Position numbers and translations under genes: made by a program | Notes under the pieces: generated by a model | Seen by the model: only the letters and a program-made list of their open reading frames with translations | Database searches by the model: none | What the model was told of the DNA's origin: nothing | Shown here: positions 15,660 through 24,860 of the stretch, piece after piece | How positions within the stretch are numbered: the stretch's first letter is position 1 | Layout of the letters: every line of letters starts with the position of its first letter | Source: Clostridium minihomine | Lineage (GTDB): Bacteria; Bacillota; Clostridia; Oscillospirales; Acutalibacteraceae | Direction of reading: 5' to 3' | Length of the DNA: 64,000 bases | Assembly (NCBI RefSeq): GCF_900240385.1 | Contig: NZ_OEQH01000001.1 | Location: 372,001-436,000, forward strand

Positions 15660-18554
15660 TCACTGCTCCAATGCGGCAAACAGACTGCGCAGTCTGATTT
15701 TTACCGCCCCAAGGTTTGTAATTTCATCAATTTTGATTTGCGTGTAAATTTTGCCTTGCTCTTCCAGAATCTCCCTAACTTCATCGGTGGTGATGGCATC
15801 CACACCGCAGCCGAAGGATACCAGCTGCACCAAATTCATGTCTTTGCGGGTACAGATGTATTTTGCGGCGGCATACAGCCGGGCGTGATATGTCCACTGA
15901 TTCAGAACGCCGGTTCGGAATTTTTCCACCCGGTTACTGATGACATCTTCTGAAATAATCGCAGCGTCCAGACTGGTGATTAATTTGTTGATGCCGTGAT
16001 TGATTTCCGGATCCAAATGGTAGGGGCGGCCGCTGAGAACGATAATTTGTTTGCCCAGCTTTTCCGCTTCTTCTATGATTCGCTCGCCCTCTTGCCGGAT
16101 AAGGGCAAAATAACGGTCGTATTCCGCATAGGCGGCCTTGGCGGCCTTTTTCACTTCCTCAGTGGTAATGTCGGGAAAATACTGGGTCAAAATGCGGTGC
16201 ATTTTCACCGGGAAATCTTTCTTGCGGTGAATTCCCACATAATCGTTGATAAACATTTTATCTTTCAGTTCTTCCACGTTAGCGGAAAGTACTTCCGGAT
16301 AATAGGCCACCACCGGGCAGTTGTAATGGTTGTCGCCCAGTCCTTCGTCAAAATTATAGGACATACAGGGATAAAAAATCCGATCAATTCCCTGCTGTAA
16401 CAAAGCATCGATATGCCCATGCATCAATTTGGCGGGGAAACACACGGTGTCTGATGGAATGGTGTGCTGGCCGTCCAGATACAGCCTTCGGGTGGATAGG
16501 GGAGAAGGAATTAGTTCAAATTCCAAAGAAGTCCAGAAAGCGTGCCAAAACGGCAAGAGCTCATAAAAATTCAGTCCCATAGGGATGCCGATTTTCCCGC
16601 GCCGCCCCGGAACCGGTTTGTAGCTTTGCAGCAGATCCAGCTTATAGGCATACATATCCAGCGTGGTGTCTTCCCGCTTTTTGGTCACAGGCTTTTCACA
16701 CCGGTTTCCGCCGATAAACCGGCGGTTTCCGCCAAAGTTATTGATGGTCAAACGACAGTGGTTACTGCAAAGTCCACAAGAAGCTACCTTGACCTCGTGA
16801 GTAAAGGTTTTCAGTTCTTCCAAAGGCAGAAGAGTACTGGTTCCTTGTTGGTGCTCCATACAATAAAGCGCTGCGCCGTAAGCGCCCATCAGGCCAGAGA
16901 TGTCCGGGCGAATCACGTTGACGCCCAGTTCTTTTTCAAAGACCCGCAGCACAGCATCGTTCAAAAAGGTTCCGCCCTGTACCACAATGTTCTTTCCCAG
17001 TTCTTCTGCCGAAGCCGCACGGATTACCTTATAAATAGCATTTTTCACTACACTGACAGAGAGCCCGGCAGAGATATCCTCTGTGGTGGCCCCGTCTTTT
17101 TGCGCCTGCTTGACCGAGGAGTTCATGAAAACGGTGCAGCGGGATCCCAAATCCACCGGGTGTTTTGCAAACAGCCCCTTCTTTGCAAAATCTTCAATTT
17201 CATAATGAAGCGTGTTGGCAAAGGTTTGCAAAAATGAACCGCAGCCGGAGGAACAGGCTTCGTTCAGAAAAATGTTGTCCACTGCTCCGCCACGAATTTT
17301 AAAGCATTTCATGTCCTGACCGCCGATGTCGATGACAAAGTCAACGTCCGGCATGAAGTGTTTGGCGGCGGTAAAATGGGCAATGGTTTCCACAATGCCG
17401 AAATCCAGATTAAACGCATTCTTCAGCAGTTCTTCGCCATATCCGGTCACGGCGGTGGAACGAATGGTAATGTCAGGGTAATCCTCATACAAATTGGTCA
17501 GGTAAGCCCGGATGATAGGAACCGGGTTGCCGGAGTTGCTTTGATAAATGGAATCCAGCAATTCACAGGATTCCCCCAATAATACTGCTTTAACGGTGGT
17601 GGAACCGGCATCGATTCCCAAATACGCGGGGCCCTTGTATGTAGAGATATCCCCGCGTTTGGCGCGGCAGCTTTGGTGGCGTTCCTGAAATTCCATATAT
17701 TCTTGATCATCCCGGAACAAAGGGGGAATGGATAGAAAATCGCTTTTTCCACTGTAAGCTTCAATTTTTTTCAGCGCGTCATCCAAATTTACTTCTGCCT
17801 CACTGCTAAAGGCGGCGCCCAGTGATACATAATATAAGGAATTTTCTGGACAAACTCCTTTCACTTTCAGTGCGGTGTCAAAGCTTTCGCGCAGTTGGGG
17901 AAGAAAAGTCAGCGGGCCGCCCAGATAAATCACCTTTCCCCGAATCGGGCGCCCTTGAGCCAGGCCGGCAATGGTTTGGTTGGCCACAGCGGCAAAGATA
18001 CTGGCCGAAATATCGCTTTTTCGGGCTCCTTGGTTTAAAAGGGGCTGTACATCCGATTTGGCAAACACGCCACAGCGGGATGCAATGGTGTATATTTTTT
18101 CGTGTTGGCCGGCCAATTCATTCATTTCTTCTAAAGAAAGATGCAGCAAAGTGGCCATTTGGTCAATAAATGCCCCGGTTCCGCCGGCACAAGAACCATT
18201 CATCCGAACCTCGGTTCCGCCGGATAAAAACAGAATTTTGGCATCCTCGCCGCCCAGTTCAATAATTACGTCAGCATCCGGGATGGTTTTTCCCATGGCA
18301 ATGCGAGTGGCATAAACTTCTTGAACGAAGGGCAAATCACAGGCCCCGGCAATGCCCATTCCCGCCGAGCCGGATACGGACAGGAACGCGGGCTCGCCAT
18401 GAAGAACCTCTGCCTTAATTTTGTGCAGAAGCTCCGCCATTTTTTCGGTAATCTGTGAGAAATGCCGCTCGTATGATTGATAAACAATTTGATTGTCACT
18501 GTCCAGCACGACGCATTTGATGGTCGTGGAACCTACGTCAAGACCAATTCTCAT
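15660..18554 (-). CDS. Tandem BadF/BcrA-type ATPase activase with DUF2229 domain
   Basis: A 964-residue protein. Two BadF/BadG/BcrA/BcrD ATPase domains are visible, each opening with a phosphate-binding loop (GLDVGSTTIKCVVLD at the start and GIDAGSTTVKAVLLG near residue 310). Each also carries cluster-type cysteine motifs (GSCAGGTGAF and ACSSGCGSFLQTF). A DUF2229 region follows, with CGLCSNHCRL and, further on, IPSDTVCFPAKLMHGH. Family members such as HgdC hydrolyse ATP to send electrons to a dehydratase; here the partner is probably the adjacent HgdB-like protein. Start chosen at ATG 18554 (MRIGLDVG), because the upstream extension is not conserved-looking. Confidence 0.85.
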   Translation of the reverse strand: MRIGLDVGSTTIKCVVLDSDNQIVYQSYERHFSQITEKMAELLHKIKAEVLHGEPAFLSVSGSAGMGIAGACDLPFVQEVYATRIAMGKTIPDADVIIELGGEDAKILFLSGGTEVRMNGSCAGGTGAFIDQMATLLHLSLEEMNELAGQHEKIYTIASRCGVFAKSDVQPLLNQGARKSDISASIFAAVANQTIAGLAQGRPIRGKVIYLGGPLTFLPQLRESFDTALKVKGVCPENSLYYVSLGAAFSSEAEVNLDDALKKIEAYSGKSDFLSIPPLFRDDQEYMEFQERHQSCRAKRGDISTYKGPAYLGIDAGSTTVKAVLLGESCELLDSIYQSNSGNPVPIIRAYLTNLYEDYPDITIRSTAVTGYGEELLKNAFNLDFGIVETIAHFTAAKHFMPDVDFVIDIGGQDMKCFKIRGGAVDNIFLNEACSSGCGSFLQTFANTLHYEIEDFAKKGLFAKHPVDLGSRCTVFMNSSVKQAQKDGATTEDISAGLSVSVVKNAIYKVIRAASAEELGKNIVVQGGTFLNDAVLRVFEKELGVNVIRPDISGLMGAYGAALYCMEHQQGTSTLLPLEELKTFTHEVKVASCGLCSNHCRLTINNFGGNRRFIGGNRCEKPVTKKREDTTLDMYAYKLDLLQSYKPVPGRRGKIGIPMGLNFYELLPFWHAFWTSLEFELIPSPLSTRRLYLDGQHTIPSDTVCFPAKLMHGHIDALLQQGIDRIFYPCMSYNFDEGLGDNHYNCPVVAYYPEVLSANVEELKDKMFINDYVGIHRKKDFPVKMHRILTQYFPDITTEEVKKAAKAAYAEYDRYFALIRQEGERIIEEAEKLGKQIIVLSGRPYHLDPEINHGINKLITSLDAAIISEDVISNRVEKFRTGVLNQWTYHARLYAAAKYICTRKDMNLVQLVSFGCGVDAITTDEVREILEEQGKIYTQIKIDEITNLGAVKIRLRSLFAALEQ

Positions 18555-18661
18555 CCTATCGTCCCATTTCCTCAGCAATATTTTTGCTCTGATTTTCGTA
18601 ACAACCGGGAACAGCAAGTAGCCATTGCGGAAAAGTAAAGCGAATATTCTTTTGAATTAAT

Positions 18662-18680
18662 TAGTTAGGTTTCTTAACTA
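18662..18680. promoter_or_regulatory. Possible operator for the activase gene
   Basis: TAGTTA and TAACTA form an inverted repeat with 7-nt spacing just downstream of the leftward -10 box. The binding protein is unknown. Confidence 0.3.
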
Positions 18681-18690
18681 TGTGTTTCTT

Positions 18691-18719
18691 ATTTTAATGC
18701 AGAATTTGTTATTTGGCAA
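18691..18719 (-). promoter_or_regulatory. SigA-type promoter of the activase locus
   Basis: On the minus strand: TTGCCA, 17 nt, TAAAAT. It lies about 135 nt upstream of the activase start. Confidence 0.6.
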
Positions 18720-19001
18720 GCTTCCGGCTGCAATTGAAAGAAATTTCTAGATTATTTACAAATTATTTCACTTGATATGGTGTTTATCCATATAGTGTTA
18801 TACAAGATTTTGTGATGTGTGTGCGGGTTTCATAATCGTCCAGCCCATTGCATCTGATGCGCGGTTGCTACAACTTTACTGTATTTTTGGACAAATGTCA
18901 ATTTCTGGAGATCGTTTTCCCTGTGTGATATAGAAAGATTTTTGACAGGTAGTCTTATTTTATAAAAGAACAATTGCATAAAAATAATTCGCAAAACCGT
19001 G

Positions 19002-19030
19002 TTGACAAATAAAAAGCAGCGTCATATAAT
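19002..19030 (+). promoter_or_regulatory. Consensus SigA promoter of the T-box operon
   Basis: Perfect TTGACA at 19002-19007, 17-nt spacer, and perfect TATAAT at 19025-19030, followed by the T-box leader. Confidence 0.9.
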
Positions 19031-19036
19031 AGGGTC

Positions 19037-19333
19037 AATACAAAATGAATAAACCCAAAAACCTATGATTAAGAGTAGTAGCCGGGCAAAGAGCCCTTCC
19101 AGAGAGCTGCATGGGGTGGAATTGCGGCAGGGAAAAGCACGGTGAATGGACTTAAGAGGGCGGGGCGAACGGCTGAAATGCCAAGTAGTCTGCGACGGGG
19201 GCTCTACCCGTTATCAGCAGAGCGCATATAACAAAAAGTATGCGAAACAAGTGGACGCGACAGCGTCAATTTGGGTGGTACCGCAGGAGCAAATGCTCTT
19301 GTCCCTAAGCGATTAGGGGCAAGGGCTTTTTTT
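19037..19333 (+). ncRNA. T-box leader, probably tRNA-Trp responsive
   Basis: Leader of about 300 nt with the canonical order. A stem I begins near GATTAAGAGTAGTA, and an AGAGAGCTG-type apical region follows. The T-box sequence TGGGTGGTACCGC lies at 19272-19284, and a terminator at 19295-19333 has a long stem (CTTGTCCCTAA with TTAGGGGCAAG) and a T-run. In the expected specifier position stands GAATGGAC, with UGG (Trp) at 19147-19149 followed by a purine. Uncharged tRNA-Trp would stabilise the antiterminator and turn on the downstream transporter. The specifier was read by eye. Confidence 0.88.
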
Positions 19334-19447
19334 ATTGCCGGTCAGGAGGTGCGTTTTATGCCGGAGGGCTGGTGGCAGCTCAAAGAAAAATCAGACAATA
19401 CACCGCATAATGACTTATATGATTTGAAAGAAAGGACTGTTTTTTCT

Positions 19448-20461
19448 ATGAAAAAGTTACTGAAAAGAATTGCCGCAGTTTCCCTTGCGGCTGTTATGAC
19501 CGCTTCTTTGGCCGCGTGTTCCAAGGGGGATGCCGGTTCTTCACAAAAGGCAGACGATGGTTCCATAAAAATCGGTGTAATTCAATTTGCCACGCATCCG
19601 TCGCTGGACAACTGCTATCAGGGCGTGGTTGAGGGCCTGAAAGAGGCTGGATATGAGGAAGGCAAAAACCTGACCATTGATTTTCAAAATGCTCAGGGTG
19701 ACCCGGCCAACGGAGATTTGATTGCCAAAAACATGGTTTCTCAAAAGTATGATATGCTGGTGGGCATTGCCACCCCGGCGGCTATGTCTGCATACAGTGC
19801 GGCCAAAGAGACCGATATTCCCGTGGTATTCACGGCGATTTCTGATCCGGTTGCGGCTGGTTTGGTGCAGTCTTTGGAGAAACCCGGAAATAACATTACC
19901 GGCAGCTCCGATGTTCTGCCGCTGGAAGAGCAGGTCAAAATGATTCGTGCCTTTTTGCCCGAAGCCAAGCGGATCGGTGTCCTTTACACCACCAGCGAAC
20001 CGAACTCGGTCAGTCATCTGAAAAGCCTGAAAGAGGTTGCTGCAAAACATGGCTTTGAAGTGGTGGAATCCGGTGTGGTGAATGCTTCTGAGGTAAGTTC
20101 CGCCGCCGCATCTTTGGTTTCCAAAGGGGTGGATTGCATCAATAATTTTACAGATAATAATGTGGTAAATAATTTGCAGGTGGTTTTGCAGGCAGCCAAC
20201 AAAGCAAACATTCCCGTGTTTGGTTCCGAAGTGGAGCAGGTGAAAAACGGGTGCCTGGCTTCGCAGGGAATTGATTATGTGGCACTGGGCAAAGAAACCG
20301 GAAAAATGGCGGTTTCCATTTTAAAGGGTGAAAAGAAAGCCGGTGAGATGCCGGTGTATGTGGTAAAAGACTTTGCCCCGGTTTACAATGCAGAGGTCTT
20401 GGATATTTTCGGTTTGACTCTTCCCGCAGGATATGAGAATGCACAGGCTGTTACTCAGTAA
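19448..20461 (+). CDS. trpX: ABC transporter substrate-binding lipoprotein, TrpX type
   Basis: Solute receptor of about 337 residues in the ABC_sub_bind family. The signal peptide ends in a lipobox (LAAC, Cys near residue 23), so it is a membrane-anchored lipoprotein. The start is the ATG at 19448, since longer frames run into the T-box terminator. Its leader reads tRNA-Trp, and it is followed by a permease and an ATPase. That matches the TrpXYZ system predicted for tryptophan uptake in Firmicutes. Substrate is inferred from the T-box, not from binding-site residues. Confidence 0.85.
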   Translation: MKKLLKRIAAVSLAAVMTASLAACSKGDAGSSQKADDGSIKIGVIQFATHPSLDNCYQGVVEGLKEAGYEEGKNLTIDFQNAQGDPANGDLIAKNMVSQKYDMLVGIATPAAMSAYSAAKETDIPVVFTAISDPVAAGLVQSLEKPGNNITGSSDVLPLEEQVKMIRAFLPEAKRIGVLYTTSEPNSVSHLKSLKEVAAKHGFEVVESGVVNASEVSSAAASLVSKGVDCINNFTDNNVVNNLQVVLQAANKANIPVFGSEVEQVKNGCLASQGIDYVALGKETGKMAVSILKGEKKAGEMPVYVVKDFAPVYNAEVLDIFGLTLPAGYENAQAVTQ

Positions 20462-20501
20462 TTTGATTGAATTTATTTGTACGGAAAGCAGGTAGCGCAG
20501 T

Positions 20502-21416
20502 ATGGATATATTTTTGGGTCTGTTCTTCAATGTAATGGAGGAAGGCCTCATTTACGGCATCATGGCAATGGGGGTATATATTACCTATCGAATTCTCGGG
20601 TTCCCCGATCTGTCGGTAGACGGCACTTTCCCTATGGGGGCTTGTGTTACGGGCACACTGCTGGTTTTGGGTGTGAATCCCTGGATTGCCTGTGTTCTGG
20701 CCTTTCTGGCAGGGGGGCTGGCCGGCTGTGTCACCGGTCTGTTGCATGTAAAGCTTCGCATTACCGATCTGCTCTCCGGTATTTTGGTGATGACCGGCCT
20801 GTGGAGCATTAATCTGGTGATTACCAGGGGATCAGCAGTGCTGACTTTCTATAATCAACCCACCATTTTTAATTCCGGGATTGCCGGATTGCTTCCCGAA
20901 GGGATGAAGAATTACCGGGTGATTCTGGTTGCCTTTGTGGTTGTGGTTGTAGTAAAGCTTCTGTTGGATCTGTATCTGAAAACCAAATCCGGATTGCTTC
21001 TCCGTGCTTCCGGCAACAATCCTCAATATGTGATTTCTCTGGGCAAAGATCCGGGGAAAATGAAGATACTCGGCTTGGCCTTGGGCAACGGATGCACGGC
21101 TCTTGCGGGTTCTATTTTGGCACAGCAGACCGAAACCGCCAACATCTATGGCGGAACCGGTATGGTGGTTATGGCCTTGGCATCTGTTATTATCGGAACC
21201 AGCCTTTTGGGCAAAATTAAGCTGATTCGTCCCACCGCTATGGTGGTGATCGGCGCGATTCTGTACAAAACCTGTTTGGTTATTGCCATGCAGCTGGGCC
21301 TGCCCACCAATTATCTGAAATTGTTGATGGCGGTACTGTTTACAGTGGCTCTTGTGGGAAACCAGATGTTCTCGGGAAGGAGGAAACACCAGCATGCAAA
21401 CCCAACTCAAATCTGA
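20502..21416 (+). CDS. trpY: ABC transporter permease, TrpY type
   Basis: Integral membrane protein of 304 residues with about eight hydrophobic segments (for example residues 6-28, 35-60, 85-105, 135-155, 215-245 and 270-290), resembling branched-chain amino acid (LivH-like) permeases. It lies 40 nt after the substrate-binding gene and overlaps the ATPase gene by 23 bp. It forms the membrane channel of the predicted tryptophan importer. Confidence 0.85.
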   Translation: MDIFLGLFFNVMEEGLIYGIMAMGVYITYRILGFPDLSVDGTFPMGACVTGTLLVLGVNPWIACVLAFLAGGLAGCVTGLLHVKLRITDLLSGILVMTGLWSINLVITRGSAVLTFYNQPTIFNSGIAGLLPEGMKNYRVILVAFVVVVVVKLLLDLYLKTKSGLLLRASGNNPQYVISLGKDPGKMKILGLALGNGCTALAGSILAQQTETANIYGGTGMVVMALASVIIGTSLLGKIKLIRPTAMVVIGAILYKTCLVIAMQLGLPTNYLKLLMAVLFTVALVGNQMFSGRRKHQHANPTQI

Positions 21417-22194
21417 TAGTATGGTAAGCCTTCAGAATATCTATAAGACTTTTTCCCCCGATTCGGTCAGCGAAGTGGTTTTATTTTCAGATTTTCATCT
21501 GGATATTTTGCCGGGACAGTTTGTTTCGGTGGTGGGCAGCAATGGTTCGGGAAAGACCACTTTGTTAAACATGATTTGCGGCAGTGTGATTCCGGACAGC
21601 GGACAGATTTTTCTAAAGGGTCAAGAGATTGGTGCAATGAAGGAATATCAGCGCGCCAGATCCATTGGGCGTGTGTTTCAGGATCCTTCCAAAGGAACCT
21701 GCCCGGAACTGACTATTTTAGAAAACATGGCCTTGGCGGATAATAAAGGCGCTTTTTACGGATTGTCCCGCGGGGTGAGCCGCCGTCGGATGGATGAATA
21801 CCGCACCCAGCTGGAGCGGCTTGAACTGGGCTTAGAGGATAAGCTCAGCGTTGCGGTGGGCAGTTTGTCCGGTGGGCAAAGACAGGCGCTGGCGCTTTTG
21901 ATTTCTACCATGACTCCCATTGATCTGCTGATTCTGGATGAGCACACGGCGGCGCTGGATCCCCGTTCTTCCGAGAATGTGATGCGGCTGACCGAAGAGA
22001 TCGTAACAGAAAAAGGGTTAACGACTTTAATGGTCACCCATAACCTGAAATATTCCATTCAGTATGGCAATCGCCTTTTGATGATGCACCAGGGGCATGC
22101 ACTGATTGATGCGGCCGATGAGGCAAAGGTGGCTTTGTCCACGGATGATTTGTTAGAGCAATTTAATCAAATCAGCTTAGAAGTGGGAAACTGA
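21394..22194 (+). CDS. trpZ: ABC transporter ATP-binding protein, TrpZ type
   Basis: ATPase of 266 residues that powers the importer. Walker A is GSNGSGKTTLLNM (about residues 49-61), the signature is LSGGQRQALAL, and Walker B is LLILDEHTAALD, with a switch His in VTHNLK. I start at the ATG at 21394 (MQTQLKS), with GGAAGGAGG 11 nt upstream inside the end of the permease gene; the overlap suggests translational coupling. Confidence 0.9.
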   Translation: MQTQLKSDSMVSLQNIYKTFSPDSVSEVVLFSDFHLDILPGQFVSVVGSNGSGKTTLLNMICGSVIPDSGQIFLKGQEIGAMKEYQRARSIGRVFQDPSKGTCPELTILENMALADNKGAFYGLSRGVSRRRMDEYRTQLERLELGLEDKLSVAVGSLSGGQRQALALLISTMTPIDLLILDEHTAALDPRSSENVMRLTEEIVTEKGLTTLMVTHNLKYSIQYGNRLLMMHQGHALIDAADEAKVALSTDDLLEQFNQISLEVGN

Positions 22195-22350
22195 TTCCAT
22201 TAACAACCGATGGATATTAGGCGAAATGTGATTGGGATCGTTCCAAAACCGGCGGCAGAATGTGCCGCAAAGGGTTTGGAACGGCTCCTGTTGCAATTCG
22301 TCTTTTTATGATGTTTTAAATGTAAGGCAGGCAATTTATTTTATAAGTTA
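22195..22350. other. Intergenic segment with a hairpin
   Basis: A long imperfect hairpin (CGTTCCAAAACC against GGGTTTGGAACG, about 22240-22285, with a GCGGCA/TGCCGC inner stem) follows the transporter operon. There is no T-run, so termination is uncertain. Confidence 0.35.
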
Positions 22351-22353
22351 GTG

Positions 22354-22382
22354 TTGACATACACAAAGAAACCTGATAATAT
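22354..22382 (+). promoter_or_regulatory. SigA-type promoter of the TetR-ABC operon
   Basis: TTGACA at 22354-22359, 17-nt spacer, TAATAT at 22377-22382. The -10 box overlaps the inverted-repeat operator. Confidence 0.8.
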
Positions 22383-22409
22383 AACACTGTTATATAACGG
22401 TGTTATATT
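22378..22409. promoter_or_regulatory. TetR-type operator with three alternating half-sites
   Basis: The outer arms AATATAACAC and GTGTTATATT form an inverted repeat, and the middle is itself a palindrome (GTTATATAAC). Two overlapping palindromes result, 22380-22396 and 22392-22408, sharing the central half-site. They cover the -10 box and the predicted start of transcription, so binding of the downstream TetR protein should repress its own operon. Confidence 0.75.
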
Positions 22410-22427
22410 GCGGAGGAGAGTGCACAG

Positions 22428-23048
22428 ATGGAACAAGAAAGATACACCACACAGCAGAAAATTTTAATGGCTGCCAAAGAGGAATTCCTAAGGCTGGGTT
22501 TTCAAAAGGCCTCTTTGCGTTCTATTGTGAAAGCTGCGGGTGTAACCACCGGTGCTCTGTACGGATATTACCCTGACAAAAATGCGTTGTTCGACTCATT
22601 AGTGCGGGAAACAGCGGATGGACTTTATCAATTGTATGCTCAAAAGCATATGGATTTCGAGCATTTGTCGGCAGAAGAACAAAAGAAGATAATGATTCAG
22701 GCCAATCATTTTGAGGTTTGGGCTTGTTTTGAATATGTGTACGATCATTTTGACTCTTTTCGGCTTTTGATTTGCTGTGCAGAAGGAACCTCTTATGAAG
22801 ATTATCTGCATCGTTTGGCCGAAATTGAGGTGGAAAGCACCTGGAAATTTGCCGATACCATGAAGGCGCTGGGCAGTCCGGTGTTATCTGTGCCCGAAGA
22901 CTTAATTCATATTTTATCCAGTGCTTATTTGTCTGGATTTTTTGAAGTGGTTTCTCACAATATGCCCAAAGATACTGCACGGGAGTATATTGGGCAGCTG
23001 ACTATTTTTTTTACAGCAGGGTGGCAAAAGATTATGGGACTATTGTAA
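22428..23048 (+). CDS. TetR/AcrR-family regulator
   Basis: Repressor of 206 residues with an N-terminal TetR helix-turn-helix (LRSIVKAAGVTTGALYGYY, about residues 26-44) and an uncharacterised ligand-binding domain. GGAGGAG precedes the ATG. It heads an apparent operon with two ABC exporter genes and carries a palindromic operator in its own promoter, the usual arrangement for an efflux system induced by its substrate. The ligand is unknown. Confidence 0.9.
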   Translation: MEQERYTTQQKILMAAKEEFLRLGFQKASLRSIVKAAGVTTGALYGYYPDKNALFDSLVRETADGLYQLYAQKHMDFEHLSAEEQKKIMIQANHFEVWACFEYVYDHFDSFRLLICCAEGTSYEDYLHRLAEIEVESTWKFADTMKALGSPVLSVPEDLIHILSSAYLSGFFEVVSHNMPKDTAREYIGQLTIFFTAGWQKIMGLL

Positions 23049-23103
23049 GTCCCGTTTCTTTTGAAATAAAGTTAGTGATTTCTAACAAAAGGAGGAGTCG
23101 AGG

Positions 23104-24846
23104 ATGAAGGAAGAAAAAACGCCGGGAACTTTTGCCCGGCTGAAGGAATATGCGGGGCCGCATAAAAAAGAGTATGCAGTGTCTGTTCTGCTGGCAATTT
23201 TGGGCGTGGCAGGCCAGATGGTGCCTTATTTTGCGGTATCCCGGATAATCGTAGGCCTGTTGGAAGGCCAGCGGGATTTTAGCTGGTATTTGGGTTGGTG
23301 CGGTGTGGCGGCGGCCGGATTTTTGGCCAAGGTGCTGCTGCACAATATCTCTACCACATTTTCTCACAAAGCAACTTTTGCCGTGATTTCAGAAGTACGC
23401 AGAAGAATTGCCCAAAAATTGACTCGTGTTCCCATGGGCTATGTGCTGGAAACCCCATCAGGAAAGTTTAAAAATACCATGGTTGAAAAGGTGGACAGCA
23501 TTGAGCCGACCTTGGCACATGTTTTGCCCGAGATGACGTCAAACCTTTTGGTTCCTCTGGCCATCATCGGGTATCTGTTTGTTTTGGACTGGCGGATGGC
23601 TCTGATTTCACTGATTACTTTGCCGGTGGGGGCGCTTTGCTATGTGGCGATGATGAAGGATTATCCCAAGCGGTTTGCCGAGTATGTGAGAGTGGGGCAG
23701 CACATGAACGCCACTGCGGTGGAATATATCAACGGAATCGAAGTGATCAAAGCCTTTGGTCAGTCGGCAACTTCTTATAAAAAATTCTCAGATGCAGTTC
23801 ATAAGAATGCAACCTATGGTTTGGATTGGATGAAGGATGTACAAACATACTTTACCATGGCAATTGGAATTTGGCCGGCGGTGCTCATTGGCGTTTTGCC
23901 GCTGGGCTGTGTGCTTTACAGCGGCGGTTCTCTTTCCGGCCCTGATTTTATTACGGTGATGATTTTGGCGCTGGGCATTATCGCTCCGCTTCTTTCTGCT
24001 ATGTATTATACCGATGATCTTGCCAAAATCGGCATTATCGTGGGTGAAATCGGCGCTATTTTGGATGAGCCGGAACAGGTGCGCCCAGAGAAGCCGGCCA
24101 AATTGAACGGAACAGACATAGAACTGAGCGGTGTGACCTTTGGGTATGGAGAAACCGAAATTTTGCATGGGGTCAGTCTTTCCATTCCTTCGGGGACGGT
24201 GACGGCACTGGTGGGGCCATCCGGTGGGGGAAAATCCACCATTGCCAAGCTGATTGCTTCTTTTTGGGATGCAAACGGCGGCTCGATTACCATTGGCGGG
24301 GTGGATGTTCAGAATATTCCGGCAGAACAGCTGATGGACACCATCGCCTATGTGGCGCAGGACAACTTCCTGTTTGACCAGAGCGTGATGGAGAATATTC
24401 GGATGGGAAGGCCCTCTGCCACAGACGCAGAGGTGATTGCAGCGGCAAAAGCAGCGGGATGCCACGAGTTTATTCAGGCGCTGGAGAAAGGCTATCAGAC
24501 CGTTGCAGGGGGCGCAGGCGGCCATCTGTCGGGCGGTGAGCGGCAGCGCATTACCATTGCCCGCGCAATGCTGAAAGATGCGCCCATTGTGATTCTGGAT
24601 GAAGCCACCGCTTATACGGATCCGGAAAATGAAGCAACCATTCAAAAGGCTGTGGCAAAATTGGTGCAGGGAAAAACATTGATCGTGATTGCCCACCGTT
24701 TGTCCACCATTACCGATTCGGATCAGATTGTGGTGATTCAGTCCGGCCGAATTTCGTCAGTGGGAACCCATGAGCAGCTTCTGACATCCGATTCGTTGTA
24801 TCAGCAGCTGTGGCAGGCACATATCAGCGCCAAAGACGCATTGTAA
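23104..24846 (+). CDS. ABC exporter half-transporter 1
   Basis: Fused membrane and ATPase protein of 580 residues. About six membrane helices occupy residues 20-305, then the nucleotide-binding domain with Walker A GPSGGGKST (about 370-378), signature LSGGERQR, Walker B IVILDEATAYTD, and a switch His (AHRLSTI). Gene order (TetR, then two half-transporters) indicates a heterodimeric exporter. The sequence style resembles the IrtAB/YbtPQ siderophore-type group, but the substrate cannot be told from sequence. Confidence 0.9.
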   Translation: MKEEKTPGTFARLKEYAGPHKKEYAVSVLLAILGVAGQMVPYFAVSRIIVGLLEGQRDFSWYLGWCGVAAAGFLAKVLLHNISTTFSHKATFAVISEVRRRIAQKLTRVPMGYVLETPSGKFKNTMVEKVDSIEPTLAHVLPEMTSNLLVPLAIIGYLFVLDWRMALISLITLPVGALCYVAMMKDYPKRFAEYVRVGQHMNATAVEYINGIEVIKAFGQSATSYKKFSDAVHKNATYGLDWMKDVQTYFTMAIGIWPAVLIGVLPLGCVLYSGGSLSGPDFITVMILALGIIAPLLSAMYYTDDLAKIGIIVGEIGAILDEPEQVRPEKPAKLNGTDIELSGVTFGYGETEILHGVSLSIPSGTVTALVGPSGGGKSTIAKLIASFWDANGGSITIGGVDVQNIPAEQLMDTIAYVAQDNFLFDQSVMENIRMGRPSATDAEVIAAAKAAGCHEFIQALEKGYQTVAGGAGGHLSGGERQRITIARAMLKDAPIVILDEATAYTDPENEATIQKAVAKLVQGKTLIVIAHRLSTITDSDQIVVIQSGRISSVGTHEQLLTSDSLYQQLWQAHISAKDAL

Positions 24847-24860
24847 GGGGGGACAAAATT

